54,463 nt of DNA from an uncultured Paracoccaceae bacterium (GTDB lineage Bacteria; Pseudomonadota; Alphaproteobacteria; Rhodobacterales; Rhodobacteraceae), in the NCBI GenBank assembly GCA_947497185.1, contig CANMFL010000012.1, positions 1 through 54,463 on the forward strand. Reading direction: 5' to 3'. A program made the translations under genes and the position numbers. Positions 18,133 through 26,534 of the stretch are shown one piece after another. Positions within the stretch are counted from its first letter, which is position 1. Every line of letters starts with the position of its first letter. The notes under the pieces were generated by a model. The model searched no databases. It saw nothing but the letters and a program-made list of their open reading frames with translations, and had not been told where the DNA came from.

Positions 18133-19455
18133 ATGGAAATGGATAAGGCGCAGTTGCACGCCCAGAAAATCGCGTTTGCGCCTGATTGGGCGCAAGATAC
18201 GTCGATTCATTACCCAAAAGAGCTGTCCGCGTTACTAGATGCCGATGACAGCTTGCAGATTTATGGAGTGTTCGATGGGACACGCCGCGCAGCGGTGCGC
18301 GGCCTGAATGATCTTGATACTCTCGCCCTAGAAATAGACGCAACCCCCCTGTTCAATCCAGACACCGCAGAAGGCGAAGCAGGACCTTGGCTTTTGTCCT
18401 TCGGACGCGGGCAAGGCGCACAAGCAGCCGTCCTTCGTGACCACTTTTGCAAATTTCACGGACAAGGCGTCGGCATTCTACTGCTGACAACCGCATCAAC
18501 GTCCGAAATAAGGTCGCACCTGCGTGGCTTAGTCAAGGTCGCACGCGATCCCGAAACGACATCGATGGTGTTTTTTCGCTATTGGGATCCAGTCGTCGCG
18601 AATGAATTTCTGCCCAGTTTAGCCACACAATCCGACCGCTTGGAACGCTTTCTCTTTACTCAAAATGGGTCGCCTGTACATTTTCTATCGGAACAGTCCC
18701 CCGACGAAATGAATGCGTTCCACCTATCCGGACGCGCCACTCGGACAGGTGTGCGTAAATACTTTTCGCTCGCAACTTGCGACGCCCCAGTCATGGACCG
18801 TATTGCGCGGATCGGTCTTGAACATAACCTCAGCCGTTGGCTCGCCCGCGATTACGCTGATGATCTCTTTTCCGGCGCATCCGTCAGCGCACTCGGGCCG
18901 CATATTTTGCGCGAAGGTGCGCGTTACGGATTCACCCGTCAGGACGAATATTCCTACCTCGGTCACCTCATGGTGCATCTTGGCGGTTGGTTTCATCAAA
19001 GCGGGCAAACACCTACACTCACTGCAATTCTAGAAAGTGACGTGAAGGCCAAACAAGTCCCCCTGCGTGCCGCATTTTCTGACGCATGGGCTGGATCGTA
19101 TCGCGCAGTCGCACGCAATTGGAGCGAACATTTGATCGCAGACCCGCGACTGATCACGACAATAGACGACTGTGGTACACTAACCCCAGACAGACGGCTA
19201 CTCGCCGACTGCCTTGAGGCGCACATCCCTGTTGATCGCCAAGGTCCATTCCGGCAGCTATGGAAAAAAACGCAAGGCCCTTTGGCAGCATTAGGCGCAC
19301 CCGAGGCGCATTGGGCGCGCCTTGCATTCCTAAGCCTGTTTTGGGGCTACAAATTCTATGAAGACCCCTTTTTAGGACGTTCGCACCCTCCGCAATCAGC
19401 GGCGGATTGGAACACATTATGTAACGATTTTTGGAAAGCATTGATTGATGGCTGA
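18133..19455 (+). CDS. DUF4123 T6SS adaptor for the protease
   Basis: This is a 440-residue DUF4123 protein. The N-terminal half carries the adaptor core (LQIYGVFDGTRRA, ...GPWLLSF, the L-R-G-L-V-K-V segment and MVFFRYWDP). The C-terminal half is an additional helical domain ending in LAFLSLFWGYKFYEDPFLGR, a pattern partly shared with the small protein at 3355-4053. Proteins of this family act in the cytoplasm as chaperones that attach one specific effector to the VgrG/PAAR tip. The gene lies between PAAR and the metzincin effector, and its end overlaps the effector start by 8 bp, so the protease is the expected client. In-frame ATGs at 18133 and 18139 are both possible starts. Confidence 0.85.
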   Translation: MEMDKAQLHAQKIAFAPDWAQDTSIHYPKELSALLDADDSLQIYGVFDGTRRAAVRGLNDLDTLALEIDATPLFNPDTAEGEAGPWLLSFGRGQGAQAAVLRDHFCKFHGQGVGILLLTTASTSEIRSHLRGLVKVARDPETTSMVFFRYWDPVVANEFLPSLATQSDRLERFLFTQNGSPVHFLSEQSPDEMNAFHLSGRATRTGVRKYFSLATCDAPVMDRIARIGLEHNLSRWLARDYADDLFSGASVSALGPHILREGARYGFTRQDEYSYLGHLMVHLGGWFHQSGQTPTLTAILESDVKAKQVPLRAAFSDAWAGSYRAVARNWSEHLIADPRLITTIDDCGTLTPDRRLLADCLEAHIPVDRQGPFRQLWKKTQGPLAALGAPEAHWARLAFLSLFWGYKFYEDPFLGRSHPPQSAADWNTLCNDFWKALIDG

Positions 19456-20713
19456 CCCTTCTCCTGAACCAAACGGATCCCCGCCATCAGGCGGCCTTTC
19501 GCCTGTTGCAACATGTTGCCCGCAGGTCAGCACCTTCGAAGGATCGCGTCGCCCCAACAGGGTGACTGGCTTTGACGCACGGACCAATTTGGCCCAGACA
19601 CGCGACGCGGATGAATACTGGATACCGCCCGATGCGGGAAAAAGCATGCCATCAGACCGCATGACCCAAGACGGTGCTGCATGGGTCTCGGTCATGCTGG
19701 GCGACGAAACAGACGTCGAAGCCAGCTTCGAAGGCCACACCAGCAGCGCTTGCATCGCCAACAGCACATTCGAAGTGATCCCCGCAGGCATCGCCCAAGT
19801 ATCTCCCAACCGTGGCTCTGCCTCTGGCATGACGCTCACCCTGCGAGGAATGAGCGCCGGTGAAGCCACAGTAAAAGTCACCTGCGACGGCGAAGACATC
19901 GGGTGGTTTCACTTGGTATGTTATGAACCAATACGCTTAGCAGTCACCATAGGATGTATCAAAACACCACTATCTCGATCGGTGAGTTATTCTGCAAATG
20001 CGCTATCCAATACGTTAAACAAAACATTTAACGCGGCAGGAATCCGGATTCTCGTAACCGATCTTGGCGAAGTAGATTTAACGGGCCTCCCTGATATTGC
20101 CGCCGCTGAGCCGAGTCTTCGGTCAGTCGTCACGTCTCCATACTACAGTGAAGGCTTTGGAGAACTGTTAGGTAAGCGCGCGTTTCTAGGTGCGCTGTCA
20201 GGCGGTGAACGCGGCACGATCGCATGGATCGGCGAGACAGCGACGTGGCAAGCAGGTGCATCATCGCAGAAGTACTTATGGTTTTTTGTGCCAGATGATG
20301 TCCCCTCGCGTTTCAGTGGGGTTGTTCCAGAGATTTCGTCAGAATACGGCTTTGTCTTCAAAGACTTTGAAGGTGCTATTGGCGGACAAACGATAACAGA
20401 CAGCTATGCTGTGATGGCTCATGAGTTAGGTCATGCTTTGGGGCTACTCCACCCTGACGATCCGAACGTGGCAAACCAACTACCTAATCACCTCAAAGCA
20501 TCCTTGGGACAACCCGTCACTGCGGAATCCGGAACAAATACCGAGCCAGCAATAACCCCAACACCACGCGCTCTTGATCCAAAGAATATTGGACTGATCA
20601 TGCAACGCGATCCTTTAAATTTAATGGGGTATTGGCCGAACTTCAAAGAGCAATCGTTTTTACGGAAAAACCAATGGGACGCAGTGCGTGCCGTTGCGGC
20701 TAGAATAGAATAG
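19448..20713 (+). CDS. T6SS metzincin-type zinc protease effector
   Basis: This 421-residue protein has the full metzincin zinc signature HELGHALGLLH: His325, Glu326, His329, Gly332 and His335. A Met-turn follows in L-N-L-M-G-Y (Met393), and a long 58-residue loop separates the two. The N-terminus is Pro/Ser-rich with a CC pair (23-24); about 85-160 looks like a bacterial Ig-like (Big2-type) domain (PAGIAQVSPN...LTLRGMSAGEATVKVTC). There is no signal peptide, so export is by T6SS. ATG 19448 is preferred; it overlaps the adaptor stop by 8 bp. With VgrG, PAAR, DUF4123 and a partner gene in order, it is a complete effector cassette. It predicts proteolysis as the toxic act; the substrate and whether it works in cytoplasm or periplasm are unknown. 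Confidence 0.82.
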   Translation: MADPSPEPNGSPPSGGLSPVATCCPQVSTFEGSRRPNRVTGFDARTNLAQTRDADEYWIPPDAGKSMPSDRMTQDGAAWVSVMLGDETDVEASFEGHTSSACIANSTFEVIPAGIAQVSPNRGSASGMTLTLRGMSAGEATVKVTCDGEDIGWFHLVCYEPIRLAVTIGCIKTPLSRSVSYSANALSNTLNKTFNAAGIRILVTDLGEVDLTGLPDIAAAEPSLRSVVTSPYYSEGFGELLGKRAFLGALSGGERGTIAWIGETATWQAGASSQKYLWFFVPDDVPSRFSGVVPEISSEYGFVFKDFEGAIGGQTITDSYAVMAHELGHALGLLHPDDPNVANQLPNHLKASLGQPVTAESGTNTEPAITPTPRALDPKNIGLIMQRDPLNLMGYWPNFKEQSFLRKNQWDAVRAVAARIE

Positions 20714-20719
20714 GGACGA

Positions 20720-21487
20720 ATGATGGACTACATTGACCTCCTCAAAGAACAATGCCCGCCGGCGATTGTCGAATATGTCATCAGCTCAGACATGACCTCC
20801 GCATTCAAAAACCCTTGGCCTAATCAAGACTTTTTCGGTCAGAATATTTCAGACGACTGTCATATTGCAGCACTTCTGTATCGCAGCAGCATTTTGCCAT
20901 CGAACCTCGGGGATACCACCGCGGACTATATCGCCTGGGATACGATCGATTACTATGCCCAAGTGCCCGTAGATGATCGTCCCGTTGTGATTACGGCAGT
21001 ACGACAGTTGGCTTCCAGAGACCGTTTGCCTCAACGGTTTTTCTTTCTCGTGACGCAACACAAAATCGACGTCAGAGACATATTGCAACGCCACTTTCCT
21101 ACCCTTCCAGCCCCCGAAAATGCTACGCCAGAGCATAATTCAAAGTCATTCGCATATCTTCGTTATCTTACTGCAATGGGTGACGAAGAGGCGTTAACTC
21201 GGCTGCTTGAAGCACTGCGCTTAGAACCAAACCCCGCTTATGTAAGCAACCAACTTGGACAAATAAGAAACCTAAATCTCTCACAGAGCAATGTTATCTT
21301 TCAGGCATTTATCAACGACACACGGCAAAGCCTAACACCAAATCGGATGCCTGGGATCGTGATCGCAAACACAGTCCGTCGATACCTTGGCCTGCCACCG
21401 CACGAAGGTCCGTATCGCCCGCTAGAGCCAAACGGCCAACCCTACATTCCGCAGCCAGACGCCCCATCGTCAGTCTGGGATCGTTAA
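20720..21487 (+). CDS. Candidate immunity protein for the protease
   Basis: This 255-residue protein is not recognised. It starts 6 bp after the metzincin effector stop, with AGGGACGA ahead of a double ATG (20720/20723). There is no signal peptide or membrane helix, so it should be cytosolic. The sequence suggests helical repeats (DEEALTRLLEALRLEP, IVIANTVRRYLGLP) and a Pro-rich tail. Its position as the last gene of the cassette makes it the natural candidate for protecting kin from the protease. A cytosolic inhibitor would mean that the effector, or its danger to self, lies in the cytoplasm. Function is inferred only from position. Confidence 0.6.
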   Translation: MMDYIDLLKEQCPPAIVEYVISSDMTSAFKNPWPNQDFFGQNISDDCHIAALLYRSSILPSNLGDTTADYIAWDTIDYYAQVPVDDRPVVITAVRQLASRDRLPQRFFFLVTQHKIDVRDILQRHFPTLPAPENATPEHNSKSFAYLRYLTAMGDEEALTRLLEALRLEPNPAYVSNQLGQIRNLNLSQSNVIFQAFINDTRQSLTPNRMPGIVIANTVRRYLGLPPHEGPYRPLEPNGQPYIPQPDAPSSVWDR

Positions 21488-21494
21488 ACGCAAA

Positions 21495-22409
21495 TCAGTA
21501 GGTCACAGACTGAGGCGCGACCGCTGGGATCACCTCTGGCGCGTTAAAATCAACGACGCCCGGCCCTTGGCCGATCTGATCAGACGCACAACGCGCTGTC
21601 GCAAAGGCCGCGTGGTAAGGATACCCTTGCTGCGCGAGACGCTCGGGCTCACCAGGCCAACTTTGCGTCGTGGGCTCGACGATTGTCCGGCTCGGGATTG
21701 TCTCAAAAGCAGCATCTGAATCTATACTCCCGCCTTTGGCTATCCGCGTATCCGTCCCAGCATCAGCGACCCATTCTTTTGCACCGCTGGCCAAGTCATA
21801 AAACCCCATCGGCGACGGTGGCCACTGGTTCGACATTTCTTCAACCTCAGTTGGCGTATTAGGTCCGGCAACAGTCTCGCCCGGAATCCACTCTCCACCA
21901 GCAGTACCCCACGCGACTTTCTCGCCACGACTACGCGCCGCATATTCCCACTCAACCTCTGTGGGCAGGCGCAGCGATATATCCGAGACTTCACCAAGCC
22001 ACGCACAATAAGCGGTCGCTTCTTGCCAAGACATACGTGCCGGATGTTCAGGTGCACCGAGGCCTTGTTCAAGGTTGCGAAGCTGTGCAGGACGGCCTGT
22101 TTCCGCCAAGAACAGATCGAATGAACGGTTGAGAGCCTCACTCGCCAAAAGCGAAAAATCGTCTAAAGTCGCTTCAAAAGTTGGCCGTGCGTTAGCAGAA
22201 ACAAGGCGAACTTCTTCTTTGCCACTCTCCAACCTCACCGTGATCTCGAAATTACCGGCCTCAAACGTCCCGCCTTTTACGTAAATCAGGTTCGCGCGGG
22301 TTTCTGCGGCCAGCGCGTCAAGCGCACGTGACGTTTGCATCTGAGTAAAACCAAACCAACCGCCCACAAGAAGTATCGCCGCGGCAACTATGCTCAGGAT
22401 AATCTTCAT
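21495..22409 (-). CDS. Membrane-anchored SUMF1-fold protein, likely immunity
   Basis: This 304-residue protein has a single N-terminal membrane helix (about 3-22), then a periplasmic domain of the formylglycine-generating-enzyme/SUMF1 fold: MSWQEATAYCAWLGE, LRLPTEVEWEYAAR, GFYDLASGAKEWVAD, K-G-G-S-I and a final A-T-A-R-C-A in place of the usual G-F-R-C-A. The cysteine pair used by true formylglycine-generating enzymes (C-P-G-x-x-R-Y-C region) is not present, so it is probably a non-enzymatic binding fold. It lies directly downstream of the effector at 22406-24277, its ATG overlapping that stop (ATGA). It converges with the previous cassette, 7 bp away. The best reading is periplasmic immunity for that effector; a processing role is the alternative. 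Confidence 0.7.
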   Translation of the reverse strand: MKIILSIVAAAILLVGGWFGFTQMQTSRALDALAAETRANLIYVKGGTFEAGNFEITVRLESGKEEVRLVSANARPTFEATLDDFSLLASEALNRSFDLFLAETGRPAQLRNLEQGLGAPEHPARMSWQEATAYCAWLGEVSDISLRLPTEVEWEYAARSRGEKVAWGTAGGEWIPGETVAGPNTPTEVEEMSNQWPPSPMGFYDLASGAKEWVADAGTDTRIAKGGSIDSDAAFETIPSRTIVEPTTQSWPGEPERLAQQGYPYHAAFATARCASDQIGQGPGVVDFNAPEVIPAVAPQSVTY

Positions 22410-24277
22410 GCGTAACTCGAGAATGTAACAGGCGTACCCGCAAGGCGCGTATCCCCACCTGTCGGCACATAATCATAGATATCGTTCATCGCTAAAATCT
22501 CGTTAAGTCGTGCTGTGAACTGTGTCTGAGCACCGAAATCAAGAACCGCGTTCAATCGCGCAAGACCAGCAGTAGCACTGCCCTTTTGGCCATTCACCGT
22601 AATACGCTCCACGACCTTTTCCCATTCGCGACGGGACGAGATGCAGTGCATGATCGCAATAATCGCCCCCTCTTGATGTTCTTCACGGCTAAAGGTGAAA
22701 CGCTCCGACAGGCGATACAGCACAGCACCTTTGACCTCAGGTGGCCCAAAGAACAATGCGCGCGGCTGTTGCTTGACCTTAATCGCGAAAGCTTCGGCCG
22801 CGTCGGCATCCTCGAACGGCTGCATGACCCAGCTGGCCAATTGCGTCACGCGGTTCCCCAGGGCGATCATAGCGTCCTCGCCAAATTGCACCGCGTAAAT
22901 GAGCATCTGAACCATCGCGTCAAACGCCCCTTCGCTGATGAACACCAGATAACTAAAGCCGTTCGCTCGCAACTGGTGGTATGTGTACATCACAAACTCG
23001 ATGATCGCCTCAAAACCGATGCTGCCCAGCACACCACCTTTGGCACCGACGCCCCAGACGACCTGCGCTTTGGCACGGAACATAAATTTACCGTTCTCAA
23101 ATGTAATCATCAGATCAAATTCGGCACCAACACCAGCATTCACCGCAACGGATCCGCCGATGCTGACCATGGTCTTCCAGCCAGCGTCGCGCAGCCGTTG
23201 ATTTTCGTCTTCTCGCCATCCGGGGTTCAGCCACTGAACGCCACCCGTCAAACTGCCACCGGCCTCGACGCCTGCAAACGCGCCTGCGGACACCTGTCCT
23301 TTCGCACCAGCCGCAGATGGTAGCACACGGGTTGATCCGTCGTTCTGCGGCACATATTCGATACCCGCAGTGCCCATAATGCTGGCACCAAGCATCGCGT
23401 GGGCCTTCAATTCAATTGTTCCACGGAAATAGCCAAAGTTCAGCGCTTCTTGCCGCCCCGCCTCGGAAGCCGCCGCATCCGCAAATGGTGCGCGCGCAAA
23501 CCAACCGTCAGCATGTGGTACATATCCGGTAATCGTCGTCTTGCCTTCAGCCAAAACAGCACGCGCTTCGGCATTTCCGGTCAAACCATAGCTGTTCTTC
23601 GCAGGGTTATAGCCAATCGCCAAACCAAAGCCCGCGTAGCCGCGCAATAACTGCGCACCAGCCGACAAATCGTGGTAGGGGCTTTCGTTCGAGTAAGCCA
23701 TGCTTTCATTCACAGCATCGACCCACGTCAGGAAATCTGCATCCCAAATATCCGTAATCGATCCGCCGACAGACGCTTTGTAAACCTGACCTTTCCAGCT
23801 AATCCCGCTGCCCAGATCTTCGGCAATTTTCTGACGCGCAGCCACAAACGCTGACCGTAAACGACCTGTGTTTAGACCGTCGCTTGTCGCCTCCAGCAGT
23901 GATTTGTCGATCGCGTAGCTGCGCATGTGATTGCGCATCTTGTCACTGCGGATAAACGTCCATTTCCGACCGCGCAGGTTATACGCCTGCACCATATGTT
24001 TGTCGGGTAGGCTAACATCGGGTCTGATATAACCATCCAACATCTTGGCCATATGGTCCTGCGCCTGAACCGTGGCTTCGGCACCTTCGTTACTGTCATC
24101 AGCAGCGTTCTGCGAGATCTCGGTAAAGGCGTCTTGGACGAGACCAATTTCAGATTTCAGCGCGTCGTGGTCTTCGCCACCAAACATGAGGAGAACACTG
24201 TCACCGACAGCCGCGTCACCACAAGAAAGCACATAATAAAGCTCGATATCGCCACAGGTAATACAGGTCTCGGTCAC
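22406..24277 (-). CDS. Large T6SS effector, VasX-like membrane type
   Basis: This 623-residue protein starts at GTG overlapping the upstream adaptor stop (GTGA). The N-terminus has CITC (C5, C8), as in many stand-alone T6SS effectors. The middle is rich in Gly/Ala: KGQVSAGAFAGVEAGGSLTG, VSIGGSVAVNAGVGAEFDLM, FENGKFMFRAKAQVVWGVGA and K-G-G-V-L-G-S-I-G-F-E-A. This pattern is shared, as far as I recall, with large colicin/VasX-like effectors thought to act on membranes. It is followed by an amphipathic/hydrophobic part (SYLVFISEGAFDAMVQMLIYAV). No nuclease or peptidase motif is visible. The operon is DUF4123 adaptor, effector, SUMF1-type immunity, all overlapping by 4 bp. Effector role: fairly sure from context. 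Mode of action: tentative. Confidence 0.65.
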   Translation of the reverse strand: MTETCITCGDIELYYVLSCGDAAVGDSVLLMFGGEDHDALKSEIGLVQDAFTEISQNAADDSNEGAEATVQAQDHMAKMLDGYIRPDVSLPDKHMVQAYNLRGRKWTFIRSDKMRNHMRSYAIDKSLLEATSDGLNTGRLRSAFVAARQKIAEDLGSGISWKGQVYKASVGGSITDIWDADFLTWVDAVNESMAYSNESPYHDLSAGAQLLRGYAGFGLAIGYNPAKNSYGLTGNAEARAVLAEGKTTITGYVPHADGWFARAPFADAAASEAGRQEALNFGYFRGTIELKAHAMLGASIMGTAGIEYVPQNDGSTRVLPSAAGAKGQVSAGAFAGVEAGGSLTGGVQWLNPGWREDENQRLRDAGWKTMVSIGGSVAVNAGVGAEFDLMITFENGKFMFRAKAQVVWGVGAKGGVLGSIGFEAIIEFVMYTYHQLRANGFSYLVFISEGAFDAMVQMLIYAVQFGEDAMIALGNRVTQLASWVMQPFEDADAAEAFAIKVKQQPRALFFGPPEVKGAVLYRLSERFTFSREEHQEGAIIAIMHCISSRREWEKVVERITVNGQKGSATAGLARLNAVLDFGAQTQFTARLNEILAMNDIYDYVPTGGDTRLAGTPVTFSSYA

Positions 24278-25242
24278 TTGGAAAACGTCTCCGCAGGTAT
24301 ATAGTGATCATGCATTCTACGGTTAATGAAGGCCAGAGAAATGTCCCCCTTATCAACCATATGCCGCCAATACGGACGGTCCGCCGGAGGTGCGATTGCC
24401 GTCAAACGCAAATGGTGCAGCATCGCGTCCGAACTCGATTGGCTCGCACCCAATAGATGCACCAAATCGTCGATCAGCGAAGTACGCTCGGAAGGCGCAC
24501 TATCGCTTTCGCGCAGGATCAGATGCGCGCGGCGGCGGTTGATGACCTCGGCAAATTCGTTGCGCACAGCCTCATCAATCTTCGGCCCCCGCCAACCAGA
24601 CGACGGCAATCCCACCCCAGGCCGCAAAATATGCGCCTGCCATTGCCCTTCAATGACTGTATCTTCGGTCCAAATAACTGCGCTAATGCCATCCAAAATG
24701 CTGGCCACTACGTCAGTCGGAACAGCGCGACAGAGAGCTCCCAACATCCCCGGTTCTTGGAACCTAAAAAACAGATCGGCCCCTGCCTCATCAGGAAGCT
24801 GGGACAGCCGCATGAACCGACGCAACACCTCGTCCGGCGTCAACGAAGAGCGTAGCAAAACACCCGCCCGTGCAGGCATCATCTGCCAGTTCTCATCAGG
24901 ATCAGCACAAAAGAAATCGCGCACAATTTTGTCGTCAGCGTCCAACTCAATCAACCAAGGCGACACCTCGGCAAGCGGGTCATCCCCCTCCTCCAAACTG
25001 CGCATCACACGATTGCTGCGATAAATCATCCGGCCCTTAAGACCGCCCATCTCTAACCGCTCAGACAGAAACGGTACGCGCCCTGCATCGAGGATAGCAT
25101 ACAGCTTGTCAGGACCACCTGAGATAGCATCAAACAACGGCACAGGCAGGACGCCGCCGGCATTAAGTTCAGCACTTTGCGTCCCAGCTGGGAAGCCCGA
25201 GAATGCGCTCGTGACATGGTAGATAACGTCATGATTTGTCAT
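24274..25242 (-). CDS. DUF4123 T6SS adaptor
   Basis: This is a DUF4123 adaptor of 322 residues from the start chosen at 25242 (MTNHDV); the frame stays open to 25368 but the extra 42 residues look unlike the family. The core is visible: LYAILDAGRVPFLSERLE, SPWLIEL, LLRSSLTPDEVLRRFMRL and DLFFRFQEPGML. It heads an operon with the VasX-like effector and the SUMF1-type protein, each overlapping the next by 4 bp, so it should load that effector onto a VgrG made elsewhere. There is no vgrG or PAAR gene in this operon. It is divergent from another DUF4123 gene at 25483; the 240 bp between them must contain both promoters. Confidence 0.83.
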   Translation of the reverse strand: MTNHDVIYHVTSAFSGFPAGTQSAELNAGGVLPVPLFDAISGGPDKLYAILDAGRVPFLSERLEMGGLKGRMIYRSNRVMRSLEEGDDPLAEVSPWLIELDADDKIVRDFFCADPDENWQMMPARAGVLLRSSLTPDEVLRRFMRLSQLPDEAGADLFFRFQEPGMLGALCRAVPTDVVASILDGISAVIWTEDTVIEGQWQAHILRPGVGLPSSGWRGPKIDEAVRNEFAEVINRRRAHLILRESDSAPSERTSLIDDLVHLLGASQSSSDAMLHHLRLTAIAPPADRPYWRHMVDKGDISLAFINRRMHDHYIPAETFSK

Positions 25243-25482
25243 GGCAATTTCATTGCAGGATTTAGAATAAATTACAATCCAGATAGGTCTATCTATCCCT
25301 TTCCGTAGTGCCTTAGTGCCGAGCTTAAAAGTTTGAAGACCCGATTTCAGAGCATACATCGCACCCAACCAAAGACTCCATAAGAACGCCTTTCAATCGC
25401 CGCAATGGCACCCTATGAATTGCAGGCAAGGTGCCAATGTATTTTACGGGCAAGGTTTTGAGACTTAAGAAGGCGACATATA

Positions 25483-26514
25483 TTGGCCGCGACAGACGAT
25501 ACCGATTACTGGACACGGCAGGCAGATGCCGCACAACCTCCACCCTTGTATAAAAACCAGCCAAACATCACGGCTGGCGTTGAACCGCTGGGTATCCAAA
25601 ATAGTGTGAGTCACCTAAAAACTGTCCCAGATGCGTTGCAAGGACCACTGTTTCGCCAGCCCGAGAATGGTACGCTACATACCTACGCAATAATCGATGC
25701 GGCCAAGGTACCGAACCTACCAGAACTATTAGAAAACTCTGGGCTAAATCATCGCTGCCTTTTCAAAGGTAATGCTTACGATGAATTGAAATACGTGGCA
25801 CCTTGGATCGTTCACCTCGAAGATGACAACACGTTCACGCGCAATTTATTCACGCGATCGGATACGCCATGGCACCTATGGGACGTTGCTCCAGGTATCT
25901 TCATAAGGTCACGCGCAGCGCTCGACGACCTTTGGAAGCACTGTCGCAAGTTCACACGTGTACAAAACGAAGATGGGAAATGGTACTATTTTAGGTTTTG
26001 GGAACCGCGGCACTTTGGTCCATACTTGACGGCGTTAAACGATAACATAGCGCATACTCAAAGATGGTTCATCGTTGATGGGTCAAAGCCAGTAGAAATA
26101 CTCCTTTTAGATACCGAAGACGAGAAATTACTTAGCTTTAAGCCTCCTAAAAACCTTCCCGTCGGGCGCAGCAACCAACCGTTTAAAATTGGGCCTTCTG
26201 AGGTCGCCATTCTTTCCGGCAGCAAAAAAAATGACTTTACCAAAAAATTAAAACAGTACCTGTTAATTGAGAGCGAATACCTTGGGACGCGTTCCAACCA
26301 AGATCAGAATGAACTTGTTCAAAAGTTAGTTTCACACGCATTCTTCTATGACATCCGCATCGAACGGTCTGTTGCCAACTTCGCGCTCGCCTCATTGATT
26401 TTCGGTCGACCGCTTGACAGTGATCCCGTAATGAAACGTCACTTGACTGCTAAGGTTCATCAGAACGACAGAGCTCGACTAGTATTAAACGAAGCACGCG
26501 CAAGACACGGATAA
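25483..26514 (+). CDS. DUF4123 T6SS adaptor
   Basis: This is a 343-residue DUF4123 adaptor. It starts at TTG 25483, preceded by GAAGG at a good distance; no ATG lies near. The core (TYAIIDAAKVPNLPELLE, CLFKGNAYDELK, APWIV, TPWHLWD, PGIFIRSR, KWYYFRFWEP) is nearly the same as that of the short adaptor at 304-930, 25 kb away, pointing to duplication of the adaptor across cassettes. The C-terminal domain (about 200-343) is predicted helical and ends with ASLIFGRPLDSDPVMKRHL. It is followed 20 bp later by the presumptive pore-forming effector, its expected client. Confidence 0.85.
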   Translation: MAATDDTDYWTRQADAAQPPPLYKNQPNITAGVEPLGIQNSVSHLKTVPDALQGPLFRQPENGTLHTYAIIDAAKVPNLPELLENSGLNHRCLFKGNAYDELKYVAPWIVHLEDDNTFTRNLFTRSDTPWHLWDVAPGIFIRSRAALDDLWKHCRKFTRVQNEDGKWYYFRFWEPRHFGPYLTALNDNIAHTQRWFIVDGSKPVEILLLDTEDEKLLSFKPPKNLPVGRSNQPFKIGPSEVAILSGSKKNDFTKKLKQYLLIESEYLGTRSNQDQNELVQKLVSHAFFYDIRIERSVANFALASLIFGRPLDSDPVMKRHLTAKVHQNDRARLVLNEARARHG

Positions 26515-26534
26515 AATGTATAGAGGCTTTCACC

